Shown: positions 7,858-16,803, counted from the stretch's first letter. The stretch: DNA of 64,000 bases from Gemmiger sp. An87 (GCF_002159185.1 NZ_NFHD01000005.1:82612-146611), one strand, 5' to 3'. Notes: generated by a model from the sequence alone, not told the origin. Program-made: numbers and translations.

Positions 7858-8502
7858 ATGATCCAATTGGAAGTCTGGGGCGACTATGCACTCTTTTCTC
7901 GTCCTGAATTGAAGGTTGAGCGTATGTCTTATGATGTGCCCACGCCCTCGGCAGCGCGCGGACTGGTGGAGGCGGTTTACTACCACCCCGGTCTGCAATG
8001 GCATATCGACCGGATTTATGTACTCAATCCCATTCGGTTTGTCAGCATTCGCCGTAACGAGGTGAAAAGCAAGGTGCTTGCCACAACAGCCCGCGCTGCA
8101 GCACAGGGAAGTGGACAGCCACTGTATCTGGCTTCGCCTCAGGAGATTGTGCAGAGGGCATCGCTGGTGTTACAGGATGTACATTATGTAATTGAGGCGC
8201 ATTTTACGATGACAGACCGTGCTGCGCCCGGTGACAATCCAGGAAAATTTCAGGATATCGTTACCCGGCGTATGGAGCGGGGGCAATGCTATCACACCCC
8301 TTACTTCGGGTGCAGAGAATTTCCGGCAAAGTTTCGCCGCTGGTCAGGCGGCGAAATCCCCGCGATTGAAGAGACGAGAGATCTGGGGTTGATGCTGTAC
8401 GATTTCGATTACTCAGACCCAAAGGATATCACACCAACCTATTTCCGGGCTCGTTTGGAGAAGGGCGTTGTACATGTGGCAGATTGTGAGGTGCTTCGAT
8501 GA
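7858..8502 (+). CDS. cas5c: Cas5c (Cas5d), crRNA-processing endoribonuclease of type I-C
   Basis: The protein has 214 residues. ATG 7858 is chosen because AAGGAGGA at 7843-7850 lies seven bases upstream; an in-frame ATG at 7834 lies before that site. It begins MIQLEVWGDYALFSRPE and continues YDVPTPSAARGLVEA, the Cas5 RAMP signature, and has a conserved GQCYHTPYFGCREF segment. Type I-C lacks Cas6, and Cas5c cuts the repeat at the 3' base of its hairpin, then stays in Cascade bound to the 5' handle. Both arrays have the hairpin it would need. Its stop overlaps the cas8c start (ATGA). Confidence 0.95.
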   Translation: MIQLEVWGDYALFSRPELKVERMSYDVPTPSAARGLVEAVYYHPGLQWHIDRIYVLNPIRFVSIRRNEVKSKVLATTARAAAQGSGQPLYLASPQEIVQRASLVLQDVHYVIEAHFTMTDRAAPGDNPGKFQDIVTRRMERGQCYHTPYFGCREFPAKFRRWSGGEIPAIEETRDLGLMLYDFDYSDPKDITPTYFRARLEKGVVHVADCEVLR

Positions 8503-10226
8503 TCCTGCAGGCTTTGACGCAATATTATGAGGATTTGCTGGCTCTTGGGAAAATCGCGCGTCCGGGTTGGGCGAAAGCAAAGGTGTCTTGGGCGCTGGAA
8601 CTCAGTGATAATGGCGAGTTGCTGGGTTTGCTGCACCTGCAGCAGGAGGTACAGAGAGGAAAGAAAACGGTACTGATTCCACAGGAGCGAGAGGTGCCGC
8701 AGCCGGTCAAGAGGTCATCTGGTGTGGCGGCCAATTTTCTGTGTGATACATCCGGTTATCTTCTTGGGGTTGACACAAAGGGAAAGCCTGAACGTACTGC
8801 AGAATGCTTTGCGGCTTCCCGCATGCTGCATGAGCGGATTTTGAAGGAGGCCCAGAGCTCGGCCGCGCGTGCTGTGCTGGCATTTTATGAACATTGGAAC
8901 CCACAGACCGCAAAAGATCACCCGGCGCTGAAAGAGGAGTGGGATGAGGTGATGAAGGGCGGTAATCTTTTGTTCTGGTACCGGGGAGGTCCTGTGACGG
9001 AAGATGCGCAGGTACGGGAAAGCTGGCAGCATGCCAACGAACAAAGCGGGGATGCAGAAAATACGCTGTGTCTTGTCACAGGTCAGCACGGACCGACTGC
9101 TCGCCTGCACCCAAATATCAAGGGAGTAGTGGGTGCACAGACCGCCGGTGCGGCGCTGGTGTCTTTCAATGCATCGGCCTTCTGCTCGTATGAGCACGAA
9201 CAAGGGGACAATGCCCCGACCAGTGAATATGCGTCGTTTGCTTATACCACAGCGCTCAATGCTCTTATTGCCGACCGGGAGCACACACGCCGCGTAGGCG
9301 ATACCACCATCGTCTGCTGGGCAGCGGGTGGACAAACCGCCTATCAGGATTTCATGATGGCAGCGCTGTATGATGACAATATGGACGAGAGAGAAATCAG
9401 GGGGACTATGATTCGTCTGTCCAAGGGAGAGTCTGTGGAGTGGCAGGAACAGAAACTTTCACCGGATACACGTTTTTATGTGTTAGGTCTTGCACCCAAT
9501 GCCGCACGTCTTTCAGTGCGATTTTTCTGGCAGAACAGCTTTGGGACGTTGATTCAAAACGTGACCAAACATTACCGGGATCTGGAAATTGTGCGGCCCT
9601 CATTTGATAAATTTCCCACGTTGCCGGTCTGGCGGCTGCTGCGAGAAACGGTGAATCAGAATGCCCGCAATCCGGAGCCAAACCCGCGGTTGGCTGGCGA
9701 TCTTTTACTGGCAGTTTTGAATGGAACGCCTTATCCGGCTACCCTGTTGGATGGCGTGGTGCTGCGCATTCGTGCTGAGCGAGAGATTACGCACGGCCGG
9801 GCCGCGATTTTAAAAGCTTGGTATCTGCGTAACTCGAAAGACGAACAACTGAAGGAGGTCATGACTGTGGAACTGAATGAACAAAGCAACTATTTGCCGT
9901 ATCTGCTGGGGCGGCTGTTTGCGGTATTGGAGGATGTGCAGCAGCGGGCCAACCCTGGAATCAACACAACCATAAAGGACCGTTATTTCAATTCGGCTTC
10001 AGCAACGCCCGCAACGGTGTTTCCGCTGTTGATCAATTTGGCGCAAAAGCATCTGGCGAAGCTGGATAAAGGGCTGGTCATACACTATAACCGCAAAATT
10101 ACGGAGCTGAATTCCCGTATCACACAAACGCTGCCTGCCCGCCTGACCCTGCCGGAGCAGAGTGCCTTCCAGATCGGCTATTATCACGAAACACAGAAGC
10201 GTTACACAAAAAAGGAGGAAGTATAA
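8499..10226 (+). CDS. cas8c: Cas8c (Csd1), large subunit of type I-C Cascade
   Basis: The protein has 575 residues and starts at ATG 8499 inside the cas5c stop codon (ATGA overlap). It opens MILQALTQYYEDLLALG, a typical Csd1 start, and holds FWYRGG, CLVTGQHGPTARLHPNIKGV and GDTTIVCWA segments seen in the family. It recognises the PAM and recruits Cas3 in the Cascade complex. The C-terminal fifth doubles as a separate small-subunit gene through an internal start at 9861. It is followed two bases after its stop by cas7c. Confidence 0.95.
   Translation: MILQALTQYYEDLLALGKIARPGWAKAKVSWALELSDNGELLGLLHLQQEVQRGKKTVLIPQEREVPQPVKRSSGVAANFLCDTSGYLLGVDTKGKPERTAECFAASRMLHERILKEAQSSAARAVLAFYEHWNPQTAKDHPALKEEWDEVMKGGNLLFWYRGGPVTEDAQVRESWQHANEQSGDAENTLCLVTGQHGPTARLHPNIKGVVGAQTAGAALVSFNASAFCSYEHEQGDNAPTSEYASFAYTTALNALIADREHTRRVGDTTIVCWAAGGQTAYQDFMMAALYDDNMDEREIRGTMIRLSKGESVEWQEQKLSPDTRFYVLGLAPNAARLSVRFFWQNSFGTLIQNVTKHYRDLEIVRPSFDKFPTLPVWRLLRETVNQNARNPEPNPRLAGDLLLAVLNGTPYPATLLDGVVLRIRAEREITHGRAAILKAWYLRNSKDEQLKEVMTVELNEQSNYLPYLLGRLFAVLEDVQQRANPGINTTIKDRYFNSASATPATVFPLLINLAQKHLAKLDKGLVIHYNRKITELNSRITQTLPARLTLPEQSAFQIGYYHETQKRYTKKEEV
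9861..10226 (+). CDS. cas11c: Cas11c small subunit made from an internal start within cas8c
   Basis: Within cas8c, a consensus ribosome-binding site GAAGGAGG (9851-9858) sits two bases before an in-frame ATG at 9861, codon 455 of cas8c. The product would be 121 residues, begin MTVELNEQSNYLPYLLGRLF and end with the cas8c stop. In other type I-C systems the small Cascade subunit Cas11 is known to come from exactly such an internal start near the cas8c 3' end, at about this size. I infer the same here. The close spacing (AGG to ATG) is tight but workable. The helical character fits Cas11. Confidence 0.8.
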   Translation: MTVELNEQSNYLPYLLGRLFAVLEDVQQRANPGINTTIKDRYFNSASATPATVFPLLINLAQKHLAKLDKGLVIHYNRKITELNSRITQTLPARLTLPEQSAFQIGYYHETQKRYTKKEEV

Positions 10227-10227
10227 A

Positions 10228-11112
10228 ATGTCTGAAATCATTAAAAATCGCTACGACTTTGTGATCCTGTTCGATGTGGAAAACGGCAATCCCAACGGAG
10301 ATCCGGATGCAGGCAATATGCCACGCATTGATCCTGAAACAGGGTATGGCCTGGTGACCGATGTTTGCCTGAAGCGCAAGATTCGCAATTATGTGGAAAC
10401 TGCAAAAGAAGATGCTCTGGGCTATCGGATCTACATCAAGGATCAGGTTCCGCTGCAGCGCAGCGATGCCGAGGCACTGGAGTATTTGAAGGTGGATAAA
10501 GACCTGAAAGCGGCCAAAAAGGATGACCCCACTCTGGATGAAAAAATTCGCAATTTCATGTGCAGCAATTTTTACGACATTCGTACCTTCGGCGCCGTGA
10601 TGACTACCTTCGTAAAAGGGGCGCTGAATTGTGGGCAGGTGCGCGGTCCGGTGCAGCTGGGGTTTGCCCGCAGTGTGGACCCCATCCTGCCGCAGGAGGT
10701 CACTATCACCCGTGTGGCCATCACTACAGAGGCAGATGCCGAGAACAAGGGTACTGAGATGGGCCGCAAATACATCGTACCATATGGCCTGTATCGTGCG
10801 GAAGGATATGTGTCGGCAAATTTGGCCCGCAAAACAACCGGATTTTCGGAGGAGGATCTGCAGCTTCTGTGGCAGGCGATTCTGAACATGTTTGAAAATG
10901 ACCATAGTGCAGCACGCGGTAAGATGGCTGTGCGAGAGCTAATCGTGTTCCGTCATGACAGTGAGTTGGGCAATGCACCTGCCTATAAGCTGTTTGATGC
11001 GGTACATGTTGAGCGCAAGCCGGAGGTAGTTGTGGCACGCAGCTATCGTGACTACCAGGTCACGGTGGATGATACTCTGCCTGGTGGAGTGACCTGTGAA
11101 CGGTTGGGATGA
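10228..11112 (+). CDS. cas7c: Cas7c (Csd2), Cascade backbone subunit
   Basis: The protein has 294 residues. ATG 10228 is preceded by AAAGGAGG (10211-10218) and lies directly after the cas8c TAA; a longer in-frame extension has no such site. It starts MSEIIKNRYDFVILFDVENGNPNGDPDAGN, cut here for length: FDVENGNPNGDPD is the Csd2 signature, followed by TDVCLKRKIRNYV. Several copies coat the crRNA spacer. A glycine-rich C-terminal region and a DIRTFGAVM segment are also typical. It overlaps cas4 by four bases. Confidence 0.96.
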   Translation: MSEIIKNRYDFVILFDVENGNPNGDPDAGNMPRIDPETGYGLVTDVCLKRKIRNYVETAKEDALGYRIYIKDQVPLQRSDAEALEYLKVDKDLKAAKKDDPTLDEKIRNFMCSNFYDIRTFGAVMTTFVKGALNCGQVRGPVQLGFARSVDPILPQEVTITRVAITTEADAENKGTEMGRKYIVPYGLYRAEGYVSANLARKTTGFSEEDLQLLWQAILNMFENDHSAARGKMAVRELIVFRHDSELGNAPAYKLFDAVHVERKPEVVVARSYRDYQVTVDDTLPGGVTCERLG

Positions 11113-11780
11113 TGGAAAATGAATACCTGTTGCTGTCGGGCATTCAGCATTTTTGTTTCTGCCGCCGCCAATGGGCACTGATTCATCTGGAGCAGCAATG
11201 GCAGGAAAACCTCCGCACCGCCGAGGGCAGGCTGGATCATCAGCGTTGCCACAACGAAACGCTGCGCGAAAAGCGGAACAATCTGCTGATTGTGCGGGGA
11301 ATGCGGGTAACATCGCACACGCTGAAGCTGTCCGGCGTGTGCGATGTGGTGGAGTTTTCACTTGATTCGGAAGGCATTCCCTTGCAGGGGCAGGAAGGCT
11401 TGTGGTTACCTCTGCCGGTGGAATACAAGCATGGTGCCCCAAAGGAGAGTGATGTCGACCGATTGCAGCTGTGTGCACAGGGAATGGCATTGGAGGAAAT
11501 GCTGGTGTGCCGCGTGCCACGCGGTGCGCTGTACTATGCGCAGACACGCCGGCGGGAGTTTGCGGAGTTCACGCCGGAGCTGCGGGAAAAAACGCGCCGC
11601 ACCGCCGCAGAGATGAACGAATACTTTGCCCGAGGGTATACACCAAAGGTGCGCCCTGGAAAACACTGCAATGCCTGTTCGTTGAAAGAGATCTGCCTGC
11701 CGGTGCTGTGCAGGAAAAATGATGTAAATGAGTATATTCGTACACATCTGACAGAGCAAAACGCGGAGGAACTCACATGA
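11109..11780 (+). CDS. cas4: Cas4 exonuclease, PAM-selecting adaptation factor
   Basis: The protein has 223 residues and starts at ATG 11109 in an ATGA overlap with cas7c. It is a RecB-family nuclease with an iron-sulfur cluster: N-terminal Cys16/Cys18 (HFCFCRRQW) and C-terminal Cys187, Cys190 and Cys196 (CNACSLKEIC). The active-site strand reads VEYKHG. Type I-C Cas4 joins Cas1-Cas2 to trim prespacers and set the PAM end. That matches the fixed 5' ends of the duplicated spacers seen in the arrays. It overlaps cas1 by four bases. Confidence 0.95.
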   Translation: MMENEYLLLSGIQHFCFCRRQWALIHLEQQWQENLRTAEGRLDHQRCHNETLREKRNNLLIVRGMRVTSHTLKLSGVCDVVEFSLDSEGIPLQGQEGLWLPLPVEYKHGAPKESDVDRLQLCAQGMALEEMLVCRVPRGALYYAQTRRREFAEFTPELREKTRRTAAEMNEYFARGYTPKVRPGKHCNACSLKEICLPVLCRKNDVNEYIRTHLTEQNAEELT

Positions 11781-12808
11781 GGAAACTGTTGAATACGCTG
11801 TTTGTCCTCACGCCGGAAAGCTATCTTTCGCTGGAGGGTGAAACCGTGGTGGTGAATCAGAATGGAACAGAGGTGGCACGGTTTCCGCTGCACACATTGG
11901 AAGGAATTCTTACCTTTTCCTATGCAGGCGCATCCCCCGCGCTGATGGGTACCTGCGCCGAGCGAGGGATCGATCTGGCGTTTTTCACACCCAATGGTCG
12001 CTTTCTGGCCCGCACCGTAGGGGGAGAACGCGGTAATGTGCTGCTTCGTCAGCAGCAATATCGCATTGCGGATGATCCTGCAGTCAGTTGCCGATATGCG
12101 TGCGGATTTATCCTGGGAAAAGTTTACAACGCACGGTGGGTGTTGGAACGTGTTACCCGTGACCATCCTCAGCGCGTACCGGTGGAACGGCTGAAAGAAA
12201 TCTCGTCGCAGCTGGCAGTTTCCTTGATGCGAATTCGAGAGTGCGGTACATTGGAAGAGCTGCGAGGGTTGGAAGGAGAAGCGGCACAACGATATTTTGA
12301 TGGGTTTGACAGTCTGATCTTACAGCAGCGAACAGACTTTGCATTTACTGGCCGCAGCCGTCGGCCGCCACTGGACCCCATAAACGCAGTGCTTTCCTTT
12401 GCGTATACATTGCTCGCAAGGGAATGTGCAGCTGCATTGCAAAGCGTTGGGCTGGACCCGTATGTGGGCTTTTTGCACCGGCCTCGCCCGGGAAGAACCA
12501 GTCTGGCATTGGATTTGATGGAGGAGCTGCGCCCTGTGTGCGCTGATCGGTTCGTTTTGTCCTGCATCAACCAAAAAATCATTACAGGAAAGCATTGCCA
12601 GCAGCAGGACAGCGGAGCAGTTTGGCTGACGGATGAAGGACGCAAGGTGTTCCTTTCCGCTTGGCAAAAACGCAAACAGGAAACCATCACGCATCCGTTT
12701 CTGGGCGAAAAACTGCCATGGGGTCTGGTGCCTTATGTGCAGGCTTTGCTGCTTGCCCGTACACTGCGCGGCGATCTGGAGGAATACCCGCCGTTTTTCT
12801 GGAAATGA
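11777..12808 (+). CDS. cas1: Cas1 integrase (type I-C)
   Basis: The protein has 343 residues and starts at ATG 11777 overlapping the cas4 stop. It begins MRKLLNTLFVLTPESYLSLEG, the usual I-C Cas1 opening. Metal-binding residues are present: Glu166 in EGEAAQRYF, His234 in GFLHRPRPGR and Asp246 in LDLMEELRP. It inserts prespacers at the leader end of the arrays with Cas2. Its length and all key residues are normal, so adaptation should be functional. Confidence 0.97.
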   Translation: MRKLLNTLFVLTPESYLSLEGETVVVNQNGTEVARFPLHTLEGILTFSYAGASPALMGTCAERGIDLAFFTPNGRFLARTVGGERGNVLLRQQQYRIADDPAVSCRYACGFILGKVYNARWVLERVTRDHPQRVPVERLKEISSQLAVSLMRIRECGTLEELRGLEGEAAQRYFDGFDSLILQQRTDFAFTGRSRRPPLDPINAVLSFAYTLLARECAAALQSVGLDPYVGFLHRPRPGRTSLALDLMEELRPVCADRFVLSCINQKIITGKHCQQQDSGAVWLTDEGRKVFLSAWQKRKQETITHPFLGEKLPWGLVPYVQALLLARTLRGDLEEYPPFFWK

Positions 12809-12827
12809 AGCAAAAGAGGTGTGTGAT

Positions 12828-13118
12828 ATGCTGGTGCTGATCACCTACGATGTAAACACAGAAACACCGGCTGGACGCAAACGTCTGCGCAAGGTTGCAA
12901 AGACTTGTATCGATCATGGGCAGCGCGTGCAAAATTCAGTGTTTGAATGCCTGCTGGATGCGGCTCAATATGCGGTTTTGAAAGCAAAACTGACGCAGTT
13001 GATTGATCCGGAATGCGATAGCCTGCGCTTTTACTGTTTGGGAAACTCTTACAAGAAGAAGGTGGAGCATATCGGGCGCTGCCCGCAGTGGTCGCAGGAC
13101 GATGTGTTGCTATTGTAG
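12828..13118 (+). CDS. cas2: Cas2 adaptation protein
   Basis: The protein has 96 residues. ATG 12828 is preceded by AAGAGGTG. It starts MLVLITYDVNTETPAGRKRL, a ferredoxin-like Cas2 with Asp8 in the first strand, followed by GQRVQNSVFECLLD. It bridges two Cas1 dimers. It lies 19 bases after cas1 and is the last gene of the operon; the array 2 leader starts right after its stop. Confidence 0.97.
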   Translation: MLVLITYDVNTETPAGRKRLRKVAKTCIDHGQRVQNSVFECLLDAAQYAVLKAKLTQLIDPECDSLRFYCLGNSYKKKVEHIGRCPQWSQDDVLLL

Positions 13119-13302
13119 CGGGTGCGAACATAAAGTATACAGAAAAATACAGGGAGCTTCGCACCAAAAGATAGTTGAAAAATGATGTAAAAGAACGCGA
13201 AATAGTTTTGATAGAACCAGAGAGGAGATGCTTTGGAATATCAGAACGATGAATTTTCGTGTTTGTGCTGCAAAAGAAAACAATATTTTGTGAACTTTTG
13301 CT
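13119..13302 (+). promoter_or_regulatory. CRISPR leader of array 2
   Basis: This 184-base AT-rich stretch separates cas2 from the first repeat. It carries the inverted pair GGTGCGAA (13121-13128) and TTCGCACC (13158-13165), and ends in TATTTTGTGAACTTTTGCT against the repeat. The same elements at the same 37-base offset occur before array 1. They may be Cas1-Cas2 or host-factor docking sites, or a hairpin at the end of the cas operon; the conservation in array 1, which has no cas2 upstream, favours a leader role. Confidence 0.7.
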
Positions 13303-15694
13303 GTCGCCCTCCGCACGGAGGGCGTGGATAGAAATTTGGTCGTAGCTTTGGCCGTGCCGCCGCATGCAGGGCAGTCGCCCTCCGCACGGAGGGCGTGGAT
13401 AGAAATTTGCATGCGTCTCCAGCGACACCGCAATATCATCGGTCGCCCTCCGCACGGAGGGCGTGGATAGAAATCGCTGGTTTTTGATAAGACCATCAAG
13501 CCCGGGGAGTCGCCCTCCGCACGGAGGGCGTGGATAGAAATTGCAATGTCCAGTATATCATACTTGCATCGTCTAGTCGCCCTCCGCACGGAGGGCGTGG
13601 ATAGAAATAGGCTGGAAAACCAAAGAATCATAAACCCGCAAGATGTCGCCCTCCGCACGGAGGGCGTGGATAGAAATATACCACAAAATGCCGATATGAC
13701 CAAACGGCGGTTGTCGCCCTCCGCACGGAGGGCGTGGATAGAAATATACCACAAAATGCCGATATGACCAAACGGCGGGTCGCCCTCCGCACGGAGGGCG
13801 TGGATAGAAATACAGTTTGCGTATCGCCAATGTGTCACGGCTTAAGTCGCCCTCCGCACGGAGGGCGTGGATAGAAATTTCTGGAAAACACCACGAGCCA
13901 CAAGGAGGACTAAGGTCGCCCTCCGCACGGAGGGCGTGGATAGAAATTACACCGAGGGCAGCAACCCCGCGACCTACACCCCGTCGCCCTCCGCACGGAG
14001 GGCGTGGATAGAAATCACCATCAACGGGTAAAGCTCATCCCAGATAGAGAGTCGCCCTCCGCACGGAGGGCGTGGATAGAAATCAGTTGAACGACGGTGT
14101 AACCTCCGGCCAGACCGGTCGCCCTCCGCACGGAGGGCGTGGATAGAAATCGAGGAGCTGGAAGTCAAGAACCTGGACGGCACGGTCGCCCTCCGCACGG
14201 AGGGCGTGGATAGAAATTTGTCCATGGTGGAGCAGGCCGGTTACTACGGCGTCGCCCTCCGCACGGAGGGCGTGGATAGAAATAGCTCGGCCAGCATCAG
14301 ATGGCCGGAGTGATAAGTCGCCCTCCGCACGGAGGGCGTGGATAGAAATCATAGAGCTGCGCGGCAAACTGAGAGATGGACAGTCGCCCTCCGCACGGAG
14401 GGCGTGGATAGAAATTGCATCCTCGGCGCTGGTGGCGCTGGGCTTGGGGTCGCCCTCCGCACGGAGGGCGTGGATAGAAATCTGGACAATCTCCCGAGCC
14501 TGCACAGACAGCGCCTGTCGCCCTCCGCACGGAGGGCGTGGATAGAAATCTTCAGAACCTTCTGCACAAACTCGTCCAGCGGCTGGTCGCCCTCCGCACG
14601 GAGGGCGTGGATAGAAATTCTTGCCCCTATCCTTGCCCGCCTTCGCATACAGGTCGCCCTCCGCACGGAGGGCGTGGATAGAAATCACCAGCATAAAGCG
14701 CGGATATTTTGCCACCAACCGTCGCCCTCCGCACGGAGGGCGTGGATAGAAATGCTTCGTCCTTGGAAATGTAGTTCACCGACAGGCGGTCGCCCTCCGC
14801 ACGGAGGGCGTGGATAGAAATCTCGTACACGCGGCAGATTTTGGGGTACTGGGCCGTCGCCCTCCGCACGGAGGGCGTGGATAGAAATCTTCCAGTGTGG
14901 GGCGGCAGTGCAGCCTAAGGCGGTCGCCCTCCGCACGGAGGGCGTGGATAGAAATCACGTAACTCCCCAGCGACCGGCGAATCACCGGGTCGCCCTCCGC
15001 ACGGAGGGCGTGGATAGAAATTTGATGTCAGCCAGAGTGATGGTGATGTCCTCGCCGTCGCCCTCCGCACGGAGGGCGTGGATAGAAATAGCCTGGACGA
15101 CAGAACCAAACCCGGCCAGCCCAGTCGCCCTCCGCACGGAGGGCGTGGATAGAAATCGCTAACGTCCATTGTTCGCTGCCGTCAAACGTGTCGCCCTCCG
15201 CACGGAGGGCGTGGATAGAAATTCGGTCGTACCGTCTGGTGCGCCCGGTTTTGCCGGTCGCCCTCCGCACGGAGGGCGTGGATAGAAATCTTTCTTTCTT
15301 CGAAGAAGAAGAAACAGGCTCAGGGTCGCCCTCCGCACGGAGGGCGTGGATAGAAATTGTACGGCAAGGGTGCCGCATCCAAGATGCCCATGTCGCCCTC
15401 CGCACGGAGGGCGTGGATAGAAATAAAAAGCGGGCGGCGAATATGTGGTACTTTTCCCGTCGCCCTCCACACGGAGGGCGTGGATAGAAATGACAAAAAC
15501 ATGAACCGCACCACCGGCGTAGCCCGTCGCCCTCCACACGGAGGGCGTGGATAGAAATTGGAGGCCCTTACGGGATATGCCCCGGCACTGGATGTCGCCC
15601 TCCACACGGAGGGCGTGGATAGAAACTTTTCGGAGCTGCGGGGCGGCACCGGGCGCTTCAAGTCGCCCTCCGCATGGAAAGTGTGGGTGAAAGT
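13303..15694 (+). CRISPR. Type I-C CRISPR array 2 (35 spacers)
   Basis: There are 36 repeats of 33 bases, the first at 13303 and the last at 15662. The consensus is GT, stem CGCCCTCC, loop GCAC, stem GGAGGGCG, tail TGGATAGAAAT. Spacers are 33-38 bases. Repeats at 15459, 15526 and 15594 have loop ACAC, the one at 15594 ends GAAAC, and the one at 15662 is strongly decayed. This drift marks the trailer end, so the leader lies beside cas2 and new spacers enter on the left. Spacers 6 and 7 (13678-13712, 13746-13778) are the same sequence with different lengths. Spacer 25 (14956-14988) matches spacer 5 of array 1. Confidence 0.98.
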
Positions 15695-15826
15695 CTTATT
15701 TTGATAAGTTAGCCATGACTTGCAGTGCTGACCTTCTGTACGCAGTACGTATGTGGAGTTTGTGTGGTGGAGCCCCCACCTATGGAACAAGAAGGGAATA
15801 AGGCATCAATTTCATCCCACAAACTC

Positions 15827-15862
15827 AAAAATCCCGAATGCGAGAGCGTTCGGGATTTTTTT
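15827..15862 (+). terminator. Terminator after CRISPR array 2
   Basis: AAAAATCCCGAA (15827-15838) pairs perfectly with TTCGGGATTTTT (15849-15860) around ten bases and runs into TT. It ends the array transcript and can also act on the minus strand. Between the last repeat and this point (15695-15826) I see no gene, only a small GGTGGAGCCCCCACC palindrome. Confidence 0.8.
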
Positions 15863-15949
15863 CGTATTCACTATTCATTTATTGCTCTTTATTGAGCGAT
15901 ACCGCCTATTCAGAATTTTGGAAGCGAGGAGAGAGTACAGCCTTGGTTT

Positions 15950-16708
15950 TCATGCGATGCCGTCGCAGTCAAGAATTCGAATCAGAATCTTCGTAATATA
16001 ATTCTGGGGGTTTACCTCCACAAACTGATCGATGATATTGATGCAGATGACATCCTCGGCCAAGGGCAGTTCGGTGGAGGTGCGCATCCGGGTGAAGGTA
16101 TCCCAGATCGTGGAGTAAGGCCCGGAGTGGTAACCGGTCAGATAGGTTCCGGCGGGAATCTTGTGTACCTCGTGCTGCGAGGCCTCGGGAACTTCACCGA
16201 TGAGATATGCACCGAAGGACTGCTCCTCGCCCCGATAAAAGGCCAGAGTGGGATACAGATAGAACAGCTCATTGGAAAAAACCTCACTGAGATTTCCCAG
16301 TGCAATATACTGCATGGTGTCAAAATACTCCGCACTGACCTTTTCAACACAAAGATTTTCCAGCTCCTGCTCGGTAAAGGCGATTTTCGTCTGAATCACC
16401 GCGTCCAGACGCAGCAGCTCCTGCAGCTGGTTGCGCAGGTTGCTGGACTGATGGCGCAGATAAGAACAGGTTTCTGTGAAACTGCGCTGGCCCATGAAGC
16501 CACTGATCTCCGACAGTGGGCACCCCAATCGCCGCAGATAGCGAATCAGTGCCAAGGAATAAGACTGGTCAAATTTATAATAGCGGTAGTTGCTTCCTTC
16601 CTCCCGGCCCTGCGGCAGCAAGAGTCCCTTTTCTTCATACAACCGCAAGGTTTGCACGTCCACATGGAACAGCCTGGCCAACTCTCCGATTCGCAGATAT
16701 TCCTTCAT
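15950..16708 (-). CDS. MerR family transcriptional regulator with C-terminal effector domain
   Basis: The protein has 252 residues and starts at ATG 16708 behind GGGAGG. Residues 5-35 form a MerR winged helix (LRIGELARLFHVDVQTLRLYEEKGLL), written here in part: IGELARLFHVDVQTLRLYEE. A linker helix follows, then a C-terminal domain of about 150 residues resembling the GyrI/BmrR drug-binding fold (GTYLTGYHSGPYSTIWDTF is the recognisable part). It is the divergent neighbour of nothing; the guanine deaminase and permease genes lie upstream on the same strand. A MerR-type promoter with a 19-base spacer stands before that pair, so it is the likely target. The effector is unknown; a purine is possible from context. 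Confidence 0.85.
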   Translation of the reverse strand: MKEYLRIGELARLFHVDVQTLRLYEEKGLLLPQGREEGSNYRYYKFDQSYSLALIRYLRRLGCPLSEISGFMGQRSFTETCSYLRHQSSNLRNQLQELLRLDAVIQTKIAFTEQELENLCVEKVSAEYFDTMQYIALGNLSEVFSNELFYLYPTLAFYRGEEQSFGAYLIGEVPEASQHEVHKIPAGTYLTGYHSGPYSTIWDTFTRMRTSTELPLAEDVICINIIDQFVEVNPQNYITKILIRILDCDGIA

Positions 16709-16740
16709 AACACACCTCCCGTGCTGACGGTAAAAAAGAT

Positions 16741-16796
16741 GACAACCGCCGGGCTTCGACGGTTGTCATAATAGGGTGAATTTATGCTTTTGTCAA
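16741..16796 (-). promoter_or_regulatory. Promoter and inverted repeat of the MerR gene
   Basis: On the minus strand TTGACA (16796-16791), a 17-base spacer and TATTAT (16773-16768) form a strong promoter. Just downstream, at 16741-16767, an 11-bp inverted repeat GACAACCGYCG / CGACGGTTGTC (one G.T) surrounds GGGCT or its complement. It overlaps the expected start of transcription and may be an operator or a leader hairpin. Confidence 0.7.
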
Positions 16797-16803
16797 GAGG
16801 CGG

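Noticed and set aside
12841..15790. Many repeat-rich frames across array 2 (FYPRPPCGGR, ISIHALRAEGD, VALRTEGVDRN)
   Set aside because: Again translations of CRISPR repeats; they enter and leave spacers at random. Such peptides occur widely as false genes.
15695..15826. Possible second attachment site pairing with the tRNA-Leu 3' end
   Set aside because: I compared the tRNA 3' segment (GTTCAAGTCCCACCACCGG) with the region after array 2 and found no match, so island borders cannot be set this way.
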